Below are positions 49,591 through 61,900 of a DNA stretch of 64,000 nucleotides, piece after piece (within the stretch, counting starts at the first letter, position 1; every line of letters starts with the position of its first letter). The DNA is from Anticarsia gemmatalis (lineage: Eukaryota > Arthropoda > Insecta > Lepidoptera > Erebidae), in the NCBI RefSeq assembly GCF_050436995.1, contig NC_134765.1, positions 2,073,501 to 2,137,500 on the forward strand, read 5' to 3'. Both the position numbers and the translations under genes were made by a program. A model generated the notes under the pieces. It saw only the letters and a list, made by a program, of their open reading frames with translations. It did not search any database and was not told where the DNA came from.

Positions 49591-50040
49591 GTAAAAAGGA
49601 GAATGCTCAAAATGTATGGGAAAAAAACCCAGGCCGTACACAAACGGTGTGTAACTCAGAATTTTAGTGATACTGAGTGATTCAATTCCAGATATTCGCC
49701 TCTATCAAATTCGATGGCTAAATACTATTTTTTGCTATTTAAAAGGTGAATTTAAAAAATAAATATTTTTCAAACATTCATCACAATGATTATTTTTTGA
49801 ATAATATAATTGTATCGAAACCGCACTACGGGCGCCAGCTAGTAGTGTGGGCGGGTATGTCTTTTTTATATTCATGATAAAAAATATTGAAAATACATTA
49901 AAAACCCCTACTGAAACGTAATAGCAATATAATATGTTTAGCCATTGAATTTGATAGAGGTAAATATCTGGAATTAATTACACAGTATCACTCATTTCTC
50001 CCATTGCTCCCATGCTGGATTGAGAGCGAAAAAAAAACAT

Positions 50041-50290
50041 AGAAGGTGCCAGCTGCATTTCTTCCCTTGCATACTGCAAAAGTCAGTAGAGGGATGGAAG
50101 GGTTTGGTGCTTCATAGGCTATAGGCTAGCAATCTACCACCATGACAACACTTTTCTACCTTATAATAGCCCTCCAATTGTCTGCCAACCCGCATTAGAC
50201 CAGTGTGGTGGACTAAGGCCTGATCCCCCTCTTTGTTAAGAGGGGAGGCTCGTGCCCCTCGGTGGGGACATATATGACCTGGTGATGATG
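50041..50290 (-). repeat. Dispersed repeat inserted in the 49.6-kb element
   Basis: On the minus strand it reads 'cctcccctcttaacaaagag ggggatcaggccttagtcca ccacactggtctaatgcggg ttggcag', a known moth repeat type related to the 'cccactgctgggca' family. Confidence 0.65.
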
Positions 50291-50404
50291 ACTCATTTTT
50301 CAAAAATATATTTTTTAATATTTTTAATTTGTAACTCAGTTACATACCTATATTAAAAATGTGTGACTCAAAAAAGATTAAACATTTATATAGGTAACTT
50401 ATTT

Positions 50405-50422
50405 AGTAGTAGTAGTAGTAGT
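50405..50422. repeat. (TAG)6 microsatellite
   Basis: Six tandem tag units. Confidence 0.85.
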
Positions 50423-51083
50423 TTTGTACTACTCAGTTACATACCTATATTAGAAAATATAAAAATATATTGAAAACCCCTACTGAAAAGTTATAGCAAA
50501 ATAGTATGTTCAGCCATCGAATTTGATAGAGGTAAACATTGGGAATTCAATTACACAGTATAACAAATTTTTTGAGTTACATAACTTTTGTGTACAGCCT
50601 GGGTTTTTTTTGAGCATTCTCCTTTCACAGTTGTTCCTCATATAAAGTAAAAAATTACCCAATTATATTGTTTCATAATATGCAACAACAACGTCTGTAT
50701 TTCGTTTTCATTGTCCACATTTATAATATGGCAAACCCATTATGGTATTTATAAATGATCCAATTTATTAAGCGTAATGGCGCTTCAATAGCCATTAAAC
50801 TGATTGAAAATAAATAGCCACCTGTAAGAGAGAAGTGTCAAATAAACGTGGAATTATTCCCAGTACTATGCATTTTCATCAGAGATACGGCAAGCGTGTC
50901 AAAGCTAGTGGATCTCGCTTCGGAGCTATTTTTCGCCTCCTGCTACTGGCTTGATTAGAAAGATAACATGTTAGTTTCAGTGGGATCTGTTTGAAATTTC
51001 CGTGCTACCGTGTATTTCAAACTCACGATATTACCAATGCAAAAAGATTAGGTATGTCTAATAGTTACGAATTATATTACTTA

Positions 51084-51190
51084 CGAGCTGATCCGCGCAA
51101 CTTCGCTTGCGTAACATAAGAGAGAATGATTCTTATTTTTCCCTGTTTTTGTAACATTTTTTGTCTCTTTTCATTCTGCTTTGTATTTGA
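51084..51190 (-). mobile_element. Helitron-like 3' end, solo
   Basis: 'gagctgatccgcgcaacttc gcttgcgtaacataagagag aatg' is the family's hairpin end on the minus strand. After about 105 bases it departs from the other copies, and the 5' half is absent or replaced. Confidence 0.7.
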
Positions 51191-51389
51191 CCAATACAAC
51201 ATCAAGGTAGTTGCTAAGGAAATCGTGGGAGGTGCAGTAATATAACTACGTATGTAGATGAACAGTGTAAAGACTAGTTTACCTAACAACTTTGAACTAG
51301 CAACAATATGTTTTAAAATAAATGTAAGAACCCAGCTTTTTCAACCCATGCCTCAGCAGCTCTTTTTAATATATTAGGTTGTTGGTTTT

Positions 51390-51469
51390 CGCAACAATTT
51401 TATGCAATATTTTAGTAAATATAATATAATATTAGACTTCAATAAAAACGCGATTAATATTCCTAATTG
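51390..51469. repeat. Dispersed direct repeat, copy 1
   Basis: Starts cgcaacaattttatgcaata and ends cctaattg. It is repeated at 51973-52047 with about ten differences plus a short gap. Confidence 0.8.
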
Positions 51470-51972
51470 AGGTTGTGGTTATTATCATCTTAGTATGTAT
51501 ACCGTTTAGTCAAAAAAATCACGTAATAAACGGAATCTACCAACAATCTAGAGCTACTAACCACTAAAAGGTACTATTACGTTTTATAATACAAATTCAA
51601 CGAAAAAATCTTGGGTAAGTTAATAGTGCCACACCTTGCAAAAAACGATTATAATAAATTATTGTGTGTGCGAATATTTTAATTTTAAAAGTAGTATGGC
51701 CAACGAATCTTGATATTAACAAAGTAATGTGTATAATGTACAATCTTAAGTAATTCAAATAGCCAATGCAAAAAGTTCATTAAAAATATTGTGTTAGTAC
51801 TAACGATTTAATAGATTTATCGTTTTAATTCCAATGTACATTACATGTTCCAATCCTGTTTGTACAATTTAATTATTTTATAATTGCTAGTTCATTCTCG
51901 TTTGTACCCAAACATATTAAATTTTAATTTAGTTTCAGTTTCAAATATTTTGTGTTGCATACCTACAGAGCT

Positions 51973-52047
51973 CGCAACAATTTTATGCAATATTTTAGTT
52001 AATACAATATTAGACTTTATTAAAAACGTGCTTAACGTTCCTAATTG
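51973..52047. repeat. Dispersed direct repeat, copy 2
   Basis: Same orientation as copy 1, about 0.5 kb downstream. The frame at 51884-52093 reads through it without features of a protein. Confidence 0.8.
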
Positions 52048-52254
52048 CGATTTAAAACATTTCAAGCTCAATTGGGTACTTACTATGAAATAAATCTAAT
52101 ATAACTTGCAAGATTTTCGGATACCGACAGATGTAACTAAATACCCTCTTTCCGAGCTAGTGGTAGATTCAGTAATTGTAACGACGTGTCAATATTTGAC
52201 TTAAATACATAAATGATTTGATTTTTCATTTTGATTTAATAAATAAACAATTTT

Positions 52255-52350
52255 AACCCATGTATGTCCCACTGCCGGGCAGGTGTCTCCTTCCGTAATA
52301 AGGGAGGGGTTAGGCATTGTGTCCACCACGCTGGCCAAATGCGGGTAATT
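52255..52350 (+). repeat. Lepidopteran dispersed repeat ('tgtcccactgccgggca' type)
   Basis: 'atgtcccactgccgggcagg', 'aataagggaggggttaggca' and 'ccaccacgctggccaaatgc ggg' are the first ~95 bases of the family, the best-preserved start in the window. Confidence 0.75.
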
Positions 52351-52364
52351 TAATAAAAACAAAA

Positions 52365-52690
52365 ATAAAGACATTTGATTGGGACTGTAAACGCGCCCTA
52401 AGATGCATCTTCTCATTGTATGCGAGTGACAAGGTCGAGAGCGTAACTCCGGGACGTCGCTGCGTCCTGCACTTACCGCATCCGAACCGGATGCCAGTCC
52501 TTTGTGACGTCTTCACCGCTGCACTTGTTTGCACCAAGCCATACTACTGCATTGGCCTGTTTGACGTCTGTGGCTGAACGCGAAATGCATGTGCTCGAGA
52601 TTGCTTCCCCATTTGATTGTGTTCCATGTGTTCCGCAATTGAATTTCGAATGGTGTTGTTGTCGACAGCCAAAATATAGTACCCGTCTAT
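52365..52690. other. Unassigned block of balanced composition, open in several frames
   Basis: About 325 bases with normal GC and open frames on both strands (52317-52577 +, 52504-52761 +, 52310-52537 -, 52473-52745 -). None shows a family motif, and no clean start plus donor pair was found. It could be an exon, a decayed gene fragment or a regulatory element. Confidence 0.3.
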
Positions 52691-52699
52691 TTCTTCTCT

Positions 52700-54460
52700 C
52701 CGTTTCTGAACGAAATCTTTTTTTGTTAAAAAAAACTTCGGACATTATTTTTAAAAGATAAGATGTTGTTCCAGGCTAAATATTAAGCTTTCAACTTGAA
52801 TCCCAGAGAGCAAGATAAGATTAATTTATTTGGCAGCTTCAAGCAAGATCTTAATGTTCCTTATCCGGTCCATGTAGACAACTTGTTACGCAAAACCTAA
52901 TTTGTAGAAACTCTAGGTACCTACGGAACAAGAATATACAAAACTGTTTACCAACTAGTATTTGCTAATGTCATATACGGCAACGGGGATGACAGTTTAA
53001 CGTGCGTGATTTATTTCCCTGAACGAGAAAAACGTAAAACGTACACAAATCAGCTTGATATTCGAGTGGTTGACCACGTCCACGCATGCGGCCGGCGCTG
53101 AAACGGATATGGGCTCGTTTTTATCAGCACTGTGTTCTGCTATGATTGAACAACGTATCTCTACACTTGTACGTATAGCCACACGAAAGGGTACAATCCA
53201 GTACATTATTCACTGCTCCCGGCAGCTGTCTCTAATTTTGTTTCCTTGGGCTTCAAATAGCTTTGCTGAATTATAAATGCTAAGACTTTGCAAAATAACA
53301 CGCTTCTGTTTCTATATTAATAGTTGTTTTGTTTTAAAAGAGCAATGTAGTGTTGAAACATTTGTTTTTTATGTATACTCTGGGAATTTTTGCGACAATT
53401 TGAAGCTTCGCGACACAACTTGTAAAGCCATAAAGCTTGTTAAGTTTTAGTAAACTTTTGTTTGCCACTGAGGTATTGTTTAAGTTCCCAATGAGGTTGA
53501 CGGAATAAATTGGTTTTGTCAAGATGAAATTTTTCAAGTGGCAGCTAAGATAGTTGCGTCCATTACAACTTAAACGCTTGTTCTGCAGTTTTTATTTGTT
53601 CTCGCCGCTCGAACACAAACAACTATGAAATTATGAGGTAATCAAACTGACACAAGTTGAAAATTATGTTTCTCTTACAAAAATATGATACTACTCTTAG
53701 ATTTGTTAATTTAAAGATAACTAACTTAATATTCTTATTAAGAATACAAATTACAAGTCTTTTAAATTAGTGTACGTATATAGAAATTCTTCCAACAAAA
53801 AATCATTAAGGAAATCAATTTTTACGACGTACATTTATCATTACCACGTATTAGATGATCTTAAATCAAAACACACAGTAAACAAAATAAAAGAATGACA
53901 AATCAATACGTTGCACTCACCGAGCCTCCGTTAGGGATACAATTGGAGCGGAAGGCATTACGAATGCATCCATGCAAATTGCAATTAGTTCTTGTTCATT
54001 TCATTTCAACTGCGTATCGCACTCACGTGAATATAATTTATTTCCACATCTCACAAAGGTACGTTTATATGAGCTTATTATATGGCGTTGTGCCAATTCA
54101 AGCCTATTGTTCTCATATTTGACTGCCTATTGAATTCATTAGCAATACAAATAATTTTGTATTTCAATAAACATTACAAACAGATGTCGATGATGTTCGT
54201 GGTGCAGCGGTTATAATGAAAATTCCCAAGTTTTGTATGAAAATTCCCAATTGATAATTCCTAGAAATAATTTAATCACTGAGACGACTGTTTGAAAAGA
54301 CTCTTACAACCTTAACCTTATAAAGGAAATATTCTTAATACCACATTTTCAAACTTACTTTTATGTGTCAAACGCGATGTAATTGTCGCTATATATCAAC
54401 TGGGAGAACATAACAGTTGTAAAATATTTGTGAAGATAACAAACTGCAGTAATTTTAGTG
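52700..54460. other. Intergenic DNA, nothing recognised
   Basis: AT-rich with chance frames only. Confidence 0.45.
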
Positions 54461-54464
54461 TCGC

Positions 54465-54535
54465 ATTCATCCCTTCCTCCCTCATCTTTGGGAAGACCGT
54501 TGCCCACCAGTGAGACAGCAACGTGTAAAAAAAAA
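54465..54535 (-). repeat. Lepidopteran dispersed repeat fragment
   Basis: On the minus strand 'tgctgtctcactggtgggca acggtcttcccaaagatgag ggagg' is the start of the 'cccactgctgggca' family, abutting the SINE that follows. Confidence 0.6.
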
Positions 54536-54544
54536 GATTTAAAA

Positions 54545-54730
54545 GCAGTGGTTTAGGTCGCCACGCCGCTACCATTGGCTCGGGAGGTCGTGGGTACGAT
54601 TCAACAATTATTTGTGCGATCCACAAATAATTGTTTCGGGTCGGGTTGTACTTTGTGTCCGTTCTTTGTTGTAAATGTCCTCGCGACACAAGAGCAATTC
54701 TTAGTGTGGGAGTTGTCTTTAAAAAAAAAA
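54545..54730 (+). mobile_element. tRNA-derived SINE (family B), nearly complete
   Basis: The head 'gcagtggtttaggtcgccac gccgctaccattgg' with B box 'gggtacgattc' (one change from ggttcgattc) is followed by the full family B body and a poly(A) run of 10. Confidence 0.8.
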
Positions 54731-57340
54731 CAAATATTACATATTTCTTCTTTAACTGCAATTAAAAAAAACCAATCACGAAAGATTAGTGTTGTTATAC
54801 GATTATAAAATTACGTAAGAAGCAAAACAAGTGAACAACGCCCATAATTTACGCTTACCCCGAGGAAAACATAAGTACTTACACTTTACTAATTACTTAA
54901 CCGACTTACTTATTAAATTAGTAGGAAGTAATCCCTCGTTTGAAGTGAACTATCAACTGTCAGCAATACCCCTGCCCACCCCCTACACGCTATAATCAAG
55001 TTAAACTTAATTCCCGGAACATAGATTAAATTGACCTGGAATTATAGCAAAAGTCAAAGGTAGAGGTAAAAGCGACATGAGACTGTGTGAGGTGTCAGTC
55101 CGTCTGTCCATTATACCCTTTCGCCATAATACGTGTCGTCACATCTATGTATAGAACCCGGGTTATGTATACGTGTGGAAACCCTCGAGAACCCGTTTTA
55201 CTCTATATTAACGTACTAAATATTTAACGATCTGTACGTACTGGACTAATTAATGTTTTGAAAGTCACTAACAAGGGTACTTTCTAATATAATAAGTGCT
55301 TATCTCAAGTGCTAGCAAACTCACGTCTACGCCTTTTTGCAGCGTACTATTTCATTATTCTCGTACAATATAAGGTTTTCTTCTATTTTAATTAATTTTA
55401 CAACTTATTTACCGAACATACTACGACTAACCTTCTTTTATTTCTACATTAAATAAGATTCTGTACCTAATATTTTTAAACATGTTGTTGAAATGCGACA
55501 ACAATGTAAAGTAGAAAGCCTTGATTACGACGTCGCTGATGATAACTCTAAAAGCATTCCTATGTTCTAAAACAATCCTTTGCATCCTTGTGACGTCAGA
55601 CATGTAGCTACGATGTAGGCATTCATTTAACTTTGCCTACTACAAAGCATTTAAAAGTGCCCCCGCACAGTAAATCACAGAGTATGTAAATGGCTGCAAG
55701 AATATTCGCACGCAAATCGTTAGCATAGATAGGTACAATTATAACATTGTCGCGAGGGTCACTTATATTTAAATCGGCTTGACGACAGGGTCAGGAGGGG
55801 ACTAAGTGGGCCACTGCAGTTACATTACAATCGGGCCACGGTGACCGACCGTAAGTTCACGGCCATTACAATCTACACGCACGATCCCGCAATCCCGAGG
55901 GCTGAAATCATGTCTCCACACTTCGCTTCACGCTATAACATTCACACCATTAACGTCGATACAGTTAAGCCCCCTCTAAAAGGTATCGAAAACCACCCTT
56001 CAAGTATGATGAATACCTCCACGCATTTCGATGTCAGTTTACACAAAATGCTTGAATTTTCTTTTTATGCGAACATACTCGTACATATGCTAATTTAATA
56101 AACATTCCCAATCCAGAGAGAAAATAAAGATAATAATATTCGTACTAAAAAGTGAATTGAACTAGCTTCTACAATAAAACTTCTCAGACTTAATAGAGCA
56201 AAGTAAGACTAACATTCAGGAGCTAGAATAAAATCTAATGGCGACATTTTGAAAGAAAATTTTCTCTTAAAATTTTTGGTTTTCTAAATCGGTGGAGTGA
56301 AACTTTTGCAGAAAGATTTATTTCGAGGGTCGGCAAGTGGGTGTTCCATCTTCATTTGACGCAGCGACGTGTCACCGGTGTCGGGTTAGAGGAACGCGAT
56401 AAATGACACTATTTGTACAGATTTGCGTCCACGCTTACCACTGACAACTTTCCCACCAAGATTACAAAATTCCTCCTTCAATTTATACCTCGGCATCGTA
56501 TACTACCAACACTATACGACCGCAATTCTGTCCGGGAAAATAATTATGTCAATAACAATGTAACAGGTTCGCCCTAAAAGAACGACAGATATTGAACAAT
56601 AGGTTTCATCTCGCTACATGCACTTCACGTCCACGTAAATATCCTTGCACAGAATTATTTACGAAACAAAAGAGAATGCACGAAGCGATGACTCTTGAAT
56701 GTCCCATGGAGCGGACCGAACGTGTCGTAGGTATAAAAAATTCAGCAGAATGTTCGTTATGATGAGCCGGTGGCGGGCGGAGCGTCGCATTGCAGGCTGC
56801 ACCGATGACCTACATCTGCTCACAAAGCCACGAGCCGAACTCTACCTAAGATTAACTTACACAATACATGAATGTTTTAACACTACAGGTAATGTATTGC
56901 CGCTACGAGAGAAGATTATTGACATAAATATTAAATGTAAGCCAACTCCGAGCCAGCATGAATAATATGCACTAGTGACTAGAGGAAGCTCCCGAGATAT
57001 AACTTGCAAGTTGTCTGTTCTAGCACTAGCACCGAGAATATGCATTACATTTGTCGTCCAGGTACAGAAGTTATAACAAATTAGTACTAAACTCACACGT
57101 GAGAAATATTCCGTGTAATTTAAGTTCGTCATTAGAGTTTCAAAGTTGAAACTTGGAAACTAAGTTTTCTTAAATTAGTGAAGTTCTTACCTCAGACACG
57201 TCCTCGTTGGGGAAATTGATAACTGCAGTATACTTACATTTTTGAACTGTAATATTTTTTACAGAAACTCCGTTCATAAATGTAAGTTCTAAAAATATAT
57301 GATGCAGTGACGTCAGGCAAGATGTAGGAACGGTATTTTA
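54731..57340. other. Intergenic DNA
   Basis: Balanced-composition patches at 55740-55990 and 56320-56480 contain no frame with known features. The 88-codon frame at 56699-56965 is not recognisable. Confidence 0.4.
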
Positions 57341-57341
57341 C

Positions 57342-57380
57342 ATTCACAAATTTTAGTGCGGAACACTAAAAATTGTGAAT
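57342..57380. repeat. 17-bp inverted repeat, one mismatch, 5-base loop
   Basis: attcacaaattttagtg pairs with cactaaaaattgtgaat around cggaa. Confidence 0.75.
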
Positions 57381-58619
57381 AGGGTAGGTACACATCATCA
57401 AAGTGAGAAAGCATTCGATCTCCTGCGATATGAAAATGGTGGAATATATTTGTGTGCATCAAAGCTGGTACATAATGCGGTGTTTTGTGGTCGTGCGATA
57501 AGACTGCAGCTTCCGAGATATTCACTCTCTCATCTGTTACATTGCGTGATAATATTTTACGGAGGGATTACGAGACAAAGGTCTATTCACCTTCAGTCAT
57601 TTGTTAACAAAATTTATCGCTAGCTTCAATAAAATGTTGTAAAGTATGCATCTGGTTACAGAAAAGTTGACGTCAACAAGTAAAGTAATTATCAAACTGA
57701 TGTACGATTGAATTAGGTCTATTTTAATTATCCGAACAATTAATCATGATTTCCGACCGATACACGAATATTATAATATTGCTTTTAACGTGAACGGAAT
57801 GATAACTGAATCTATTATTATGCTCAACTAACTGTTTCAATTATGTAAAATTCGGAAGCAGCCGTCGTGCCCTGAAGCATCACCGTCTCTATAGTTTAAT
57901 ATATATTTGACGAACAGAAATAAACACTCTTTAGGTAAGTAATCTATTTTCTTGAGTGTTTATTCATGCCTCAATTTATTGTCCCCGCACGATCGTATTT
58001 TCTAAAGAGCGACCTTATTTTCTAAGAAGCTACTTTATGTCGAGGAAAACAACCGGGAAAATGGCTATGTCTTAGAATAATATACGGCCTTTGCACACTT
58101 CGATAATATATAGGTTTTGTTGCCGTGATGTTGGCCGTCATAATCGGTTATGTGCTGGAGTTAGTTGGTCAGAAAACAAATGGCTAGCCCTGTAGCGAAA
58201 CTTTGCGTATAAATAAACTATTGTAGATGGAGTAAACAATATTTTCGATATTAAATACTACGAACAAGCAACTAGGGCGGCTACAAATAATTCATTCGTT
58301 TCAGTTGAATTACTTTTAAGTGGTATTTCGGCATCGTATTATTAATAGTTATATATTTATTTTAATCGGTGCTGTTATTGAATATTTGATGATAGTAAAA
58401 CTTGTCCAAATCGAACATTAAAATGTAAATCAATAACGTTGACATTTAATAAACTTTTATTCAATCTACGACAAGCGAAAGCATGAATGGAGTTACATGT
58501 GGTACTTACTTCGAAAGGGCTGTATTAAAAATCCATTAAGTTTCATTATACGACATTACAATGATAGGAACAAAACGTTTCATATCATATTTGATTGGTG
58601 TTATTACGTGTGTTAGTAG
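57381..58619. other. Intergenic DNA upstream of the signal-peptide gene
   Basis: AT-rich, with no repeat recognised. Any upstream 5' exon of the gene would be sought here, but none can be placed by eye. Confidence 0.4.
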
Positions 58620-58837
58620 TTGTGTACGAACCTTTACGTAGCCGCGTAGGTCTACGAGCGCGGCCGCTACGAACTTGGAATAGTCGACGCGTCGTCGTCG
58701 CGGGCCTACACACGACAACGTTCTTACTGCGATACATTACATACTACTAAATAATATTCGAAATACCAAGGTATATTTTTTCTAAGTAATGTTTTTTCTC
58801 GTGAAAAATGTATAATGATCGTAAGTTTTGAATTCAG
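58620..58837 (+). promoter_or_regulatory. Candidate promoter or 5' UTR of the signal-peptide gene
   Basis: About 100 bases (58630-58715) are markedly GC- and CpG-rich (cgcggccgc, gtcgacgcgtcgtcgtcgcg) in an AT-rich setting and lie 120-210 bases before the signal-peptide ATG. CpG-rich patches next to first exons are common at insect promoters. I see no convincing TATA box or arthropod initiator, so the start site is not placed. The patch is also open on the minus strand (58536-58718), which is expected of GC-rich DNA; a divergent minus-strand exon cannot be excluded. A GTAAGT at 58821 sits too close to the ATG to bound an intron ending there. Confidence 0.35.
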
Positions 58838-58907
58838 ATGGCGTTAACGGTTACAAAGTTGCGCCTCTCCTGGATTGTCCTGAGCGCGGTTTTCATCTCG
58901 CTAAGTG
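58838..58907 (+). CDS. First coding exon of a secreted or membrane protein gene (partial)
   Basis: An ATG opens a 70-base reading frame of 23 codons plus one base, followed at once by a strong splice donor (GTAAGTG at 58908). The peptide starts MALTVTKLRLSW and continues with a hydrophobic run (residues about 10-22, rich in I, V, L, F and A) after two basic residues (K7, R9). This is the layout of a signal peptide. A phase-1 intron directly after the signal peptide is common in genes for secreted and cell-surface proteins, for example those with immunoglobulin-type domains; that is family knowledge and does not identify this gene. The sequence just before the ATG (ttttgaattcag) resembles a 3' splice site, so a non-coding 5' exon may lie upstream. 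The base at -3 is c, so the start context is not ideal. The rest of the protein lies beyond 58908, probably outside the window. I do not recognise the gene. Confidence 0.6.
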
Positions 58908-61900
58908 GTAAGTGCCTTACACAGATTATTTTACTAACTTGAGCATTTCTAATAAACTGAAAAGTTTTGTAATAAATGTTGAGTGTTGTTGTTCTAGATC
59001 GAGCTGTGTCTTGTATTAGTAATGTTGTGGTCAGTGTTTCGAAAATATCTCTTTACGACCTAGAATCTGGAGAGCTTTCGACCATTCAATATAATTTATA
59101 GCAAAAGTTTTTAACGATTTCTTTCCTACAAACGAATCAGAGAAGAAATATTTTTTTATACGCTTACATTAAAGTGGTTTAGGCTAAGATTTTGTATATA
59201 ACTAGACAGTAATATTTAAAATTAAATTCATTAAGAATTATTTGAGTCAGTTACTTTATTTAGTGAATAATTTTGATTTATGTTATAACACAATCTATCA
59301 GAGTCAAAATTAATTCTTGATTTAATTAGCCACAACAAATAAAATCGGCATTTATTAAATAATCAATTTAAAAATCAATAGAAAACGTAAAAAAAACATA
59401 GTTAAAAGAAAATGTAAAACAAATAAACAGCGCTAGAATAAATAAAAGAGGTTGTTTAAAGTGTAAGGCACACGTACATTGAAGTAGATCATAAGATATT
59501 CATGGTGTCGGCTCGTCCTTCGCCGCAGATGTATGGCTCCCATGAAACTTCCTTTAACACATGAATCATTTTTGCGACGTCCGAATGACGTATGATTTGT
59601 TAGCACTTACATGTGAAATTTAATTTGCTGTTTCAACTTTTAATCATTTTTTACGCGAATAGTGATGATTTACGGGGTCCGTTGAATGATGATATTAATT
59701 GCATTTTTTTTTAATATTTTTATTTTATTAGTTATATTTATAGTATCTAGTTTTAGGATTTTCGATACCCGAATATGAAAAGGGCTAGTTTTGAAAACAC
59801 GCGGATACTTACAAAGCGACTTTAAAGACTTTTATTTTTATCGATGTAAGATTTCGTGTATTTTATTAATTTAATAAATAGCTCAAAATATAAATAGAAT
59901 GAAGACGTATATTATAAACGTGATTAACGAATAAAATATCAATTCCGGAATGTATTTTAAGTGTTTAATATTTTTTATTTTGTTTCGTGTAGTAGGGTGT
60001 CAGCTGATTACAGTTTACGATGGTACTGTCCCACATTTCACGGTATTCAAGTACCTTGACATAGATCTATACTTACTGCTTGATTATAAGACGTGGATTA
60101 ATTATTGTGCGTAACGCGTTTGTTTTAAAAAAATAACAATTAAAAAGCAGTGTAATCAAAAATATTAACAAATCATGTGTTGTTATTTTTCTTATTATTA
60201 ACTTGGTAGAAAGTCTTATAATAAGTAATATGCAAGGTTTGCGACTTGCGACTGTATACAAAATTTAGTGCATCACTGTCATCATCAGCATGCAGCTGGC
60301 GGTGGCTTGTTTAATACAGCTACTTAATTTTGAATAAATACACAGGATTATAGAATTTTTAATAACAATAAACATTAAACCCCGTGCTTGCCAATGATCT
60401 CTACAAAGTTTATATTTCGGACTCTTGTCTGCGAGCGATGACCCCTTCATGTTGGCGGCTTTTTGGTTCATAATGTGACTCGTGACAATCTGACTCGACT
60501 CACTTGTTCGGCTTGTGCCGATTGGGTTCATCTTCAAATACTTATTCGGTTTTTTACGGCTGGGCCGATTAATGCCGAACCAAATAATATGTGTGTAGTA
60601 AGACTAACTTTAAGTCGGCGAGTCGACGACTGAGAATAAAAATATCTCTATATCTATTTTTAACTTAAACAGATTGCAAACAAACTAGCTTAGACACTTC
60701 TGTTATAATCTTTTTAACACGACCTCGACATTCAATTCCTTGTACGCCACACTAGCGTACAATATAAGCTTGTTAAAATCTTTGTCTTTCTATAATTAAA
60801 GTTATTGATTTTCCCGACTTCAAGTTACACGGAACACAGTTATATTCCAATTCTAGTGGCTTGTTTTATCGTCACTGTCTTTTATATAAATTAATTTATC
60901 TATTAGTTCTTGTCTCTTAGACATTTCAGTATTGAAAACTTTGTTTGTTTCTATCAATGACAATGTAAAACTTAGTTGTATTTATGTAAGTATCTAGATA
61001 GATGTTGTACCTTGCTAAGTAGGATTTGTAGCGCAACGCAACAGTAATGAATGCGTTTAAAGTGCAGACGTCTTGTAGTCGATTTTCGGGTGTGGACAAA
61101 AATTTTTGAGTTTTTCTGACAAAAAGTTTTCAGTGATTGCCTGGAGCACGGCAGTAGAGGTCATAGACCCTATGCTACAGTGTTGCGTCTTCGTTATATC
61201 CACTGTAAAAACTGAAACTGAAAGAAGGGTGATTTTGTTTTACACCAACGCAATATATTTATTTTCATAAAAGTCAGTCACATTAATAATAATATCTCAA
61301 TCGGAATTCGTTTACCTAATAAACGTACATTCCAATGATAAGAAGATTTTCTTCTAAGAATTTTTCTGTTAAAAACAACCCAATTACATTTTCTTCTTAG
61401 AAAACCATGAAACATCCTTAGACACGTAATATTCTACCTGCTAGTTAATGGAAAACTATTTAAGTGATTACAGGGAGTGTTCTAACATAAAATTAAATAC
61501 AAATATTTGAACAACACGTTGAACCAACAGCTCTTGTTTAACAACCTATCCACTAGATTGATACGACCTCAAATCGATCGTACGGTATACAACGTCTTCA
61601 CACAATAGCTAACGTTATCATATATTCAAGTATAACAAGCGATGCATAAATATTTAGCGAAACTGTCAATACAAAATTACATTCTAACCTAATAACGATC
61701 GTCCATCGAATGTGGACGTTGTTCGCGACCACAAACATTTACAATGACATAGGAACTACGTACGTAGGAATAATGAACACGAACCGCGGCTGCAGTGTGT
61801 AAATTAATGATTATGTGCTAGCCACTCATTTCTGAACGAATTAGTAGCTGCCAACTGTTCGATGTTCGAATTCCGCACGTGGACGCTTCAATTTCAAATA

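Larger units (their letters stand above)
49596..50625. mobile_element. Non-autonomous element with ~150-bp inverted ends, nested insertions
   Basis: The left end (aaaggagaatgctcaaaatg, then cccaggccgtacacaaa, gtgtaactca, 'cctctatcaaattcgatggc') is matched in reverse order by the right end (50455-50625). A second copy of the right-end text lies inside at 49885-49995 and is cut off at about 49996, so at least two element copies or a duplication are present. A foreign repeat sits at 50041-50290. No transposase frame, and no clear target duplication. Confidence 0.7.
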
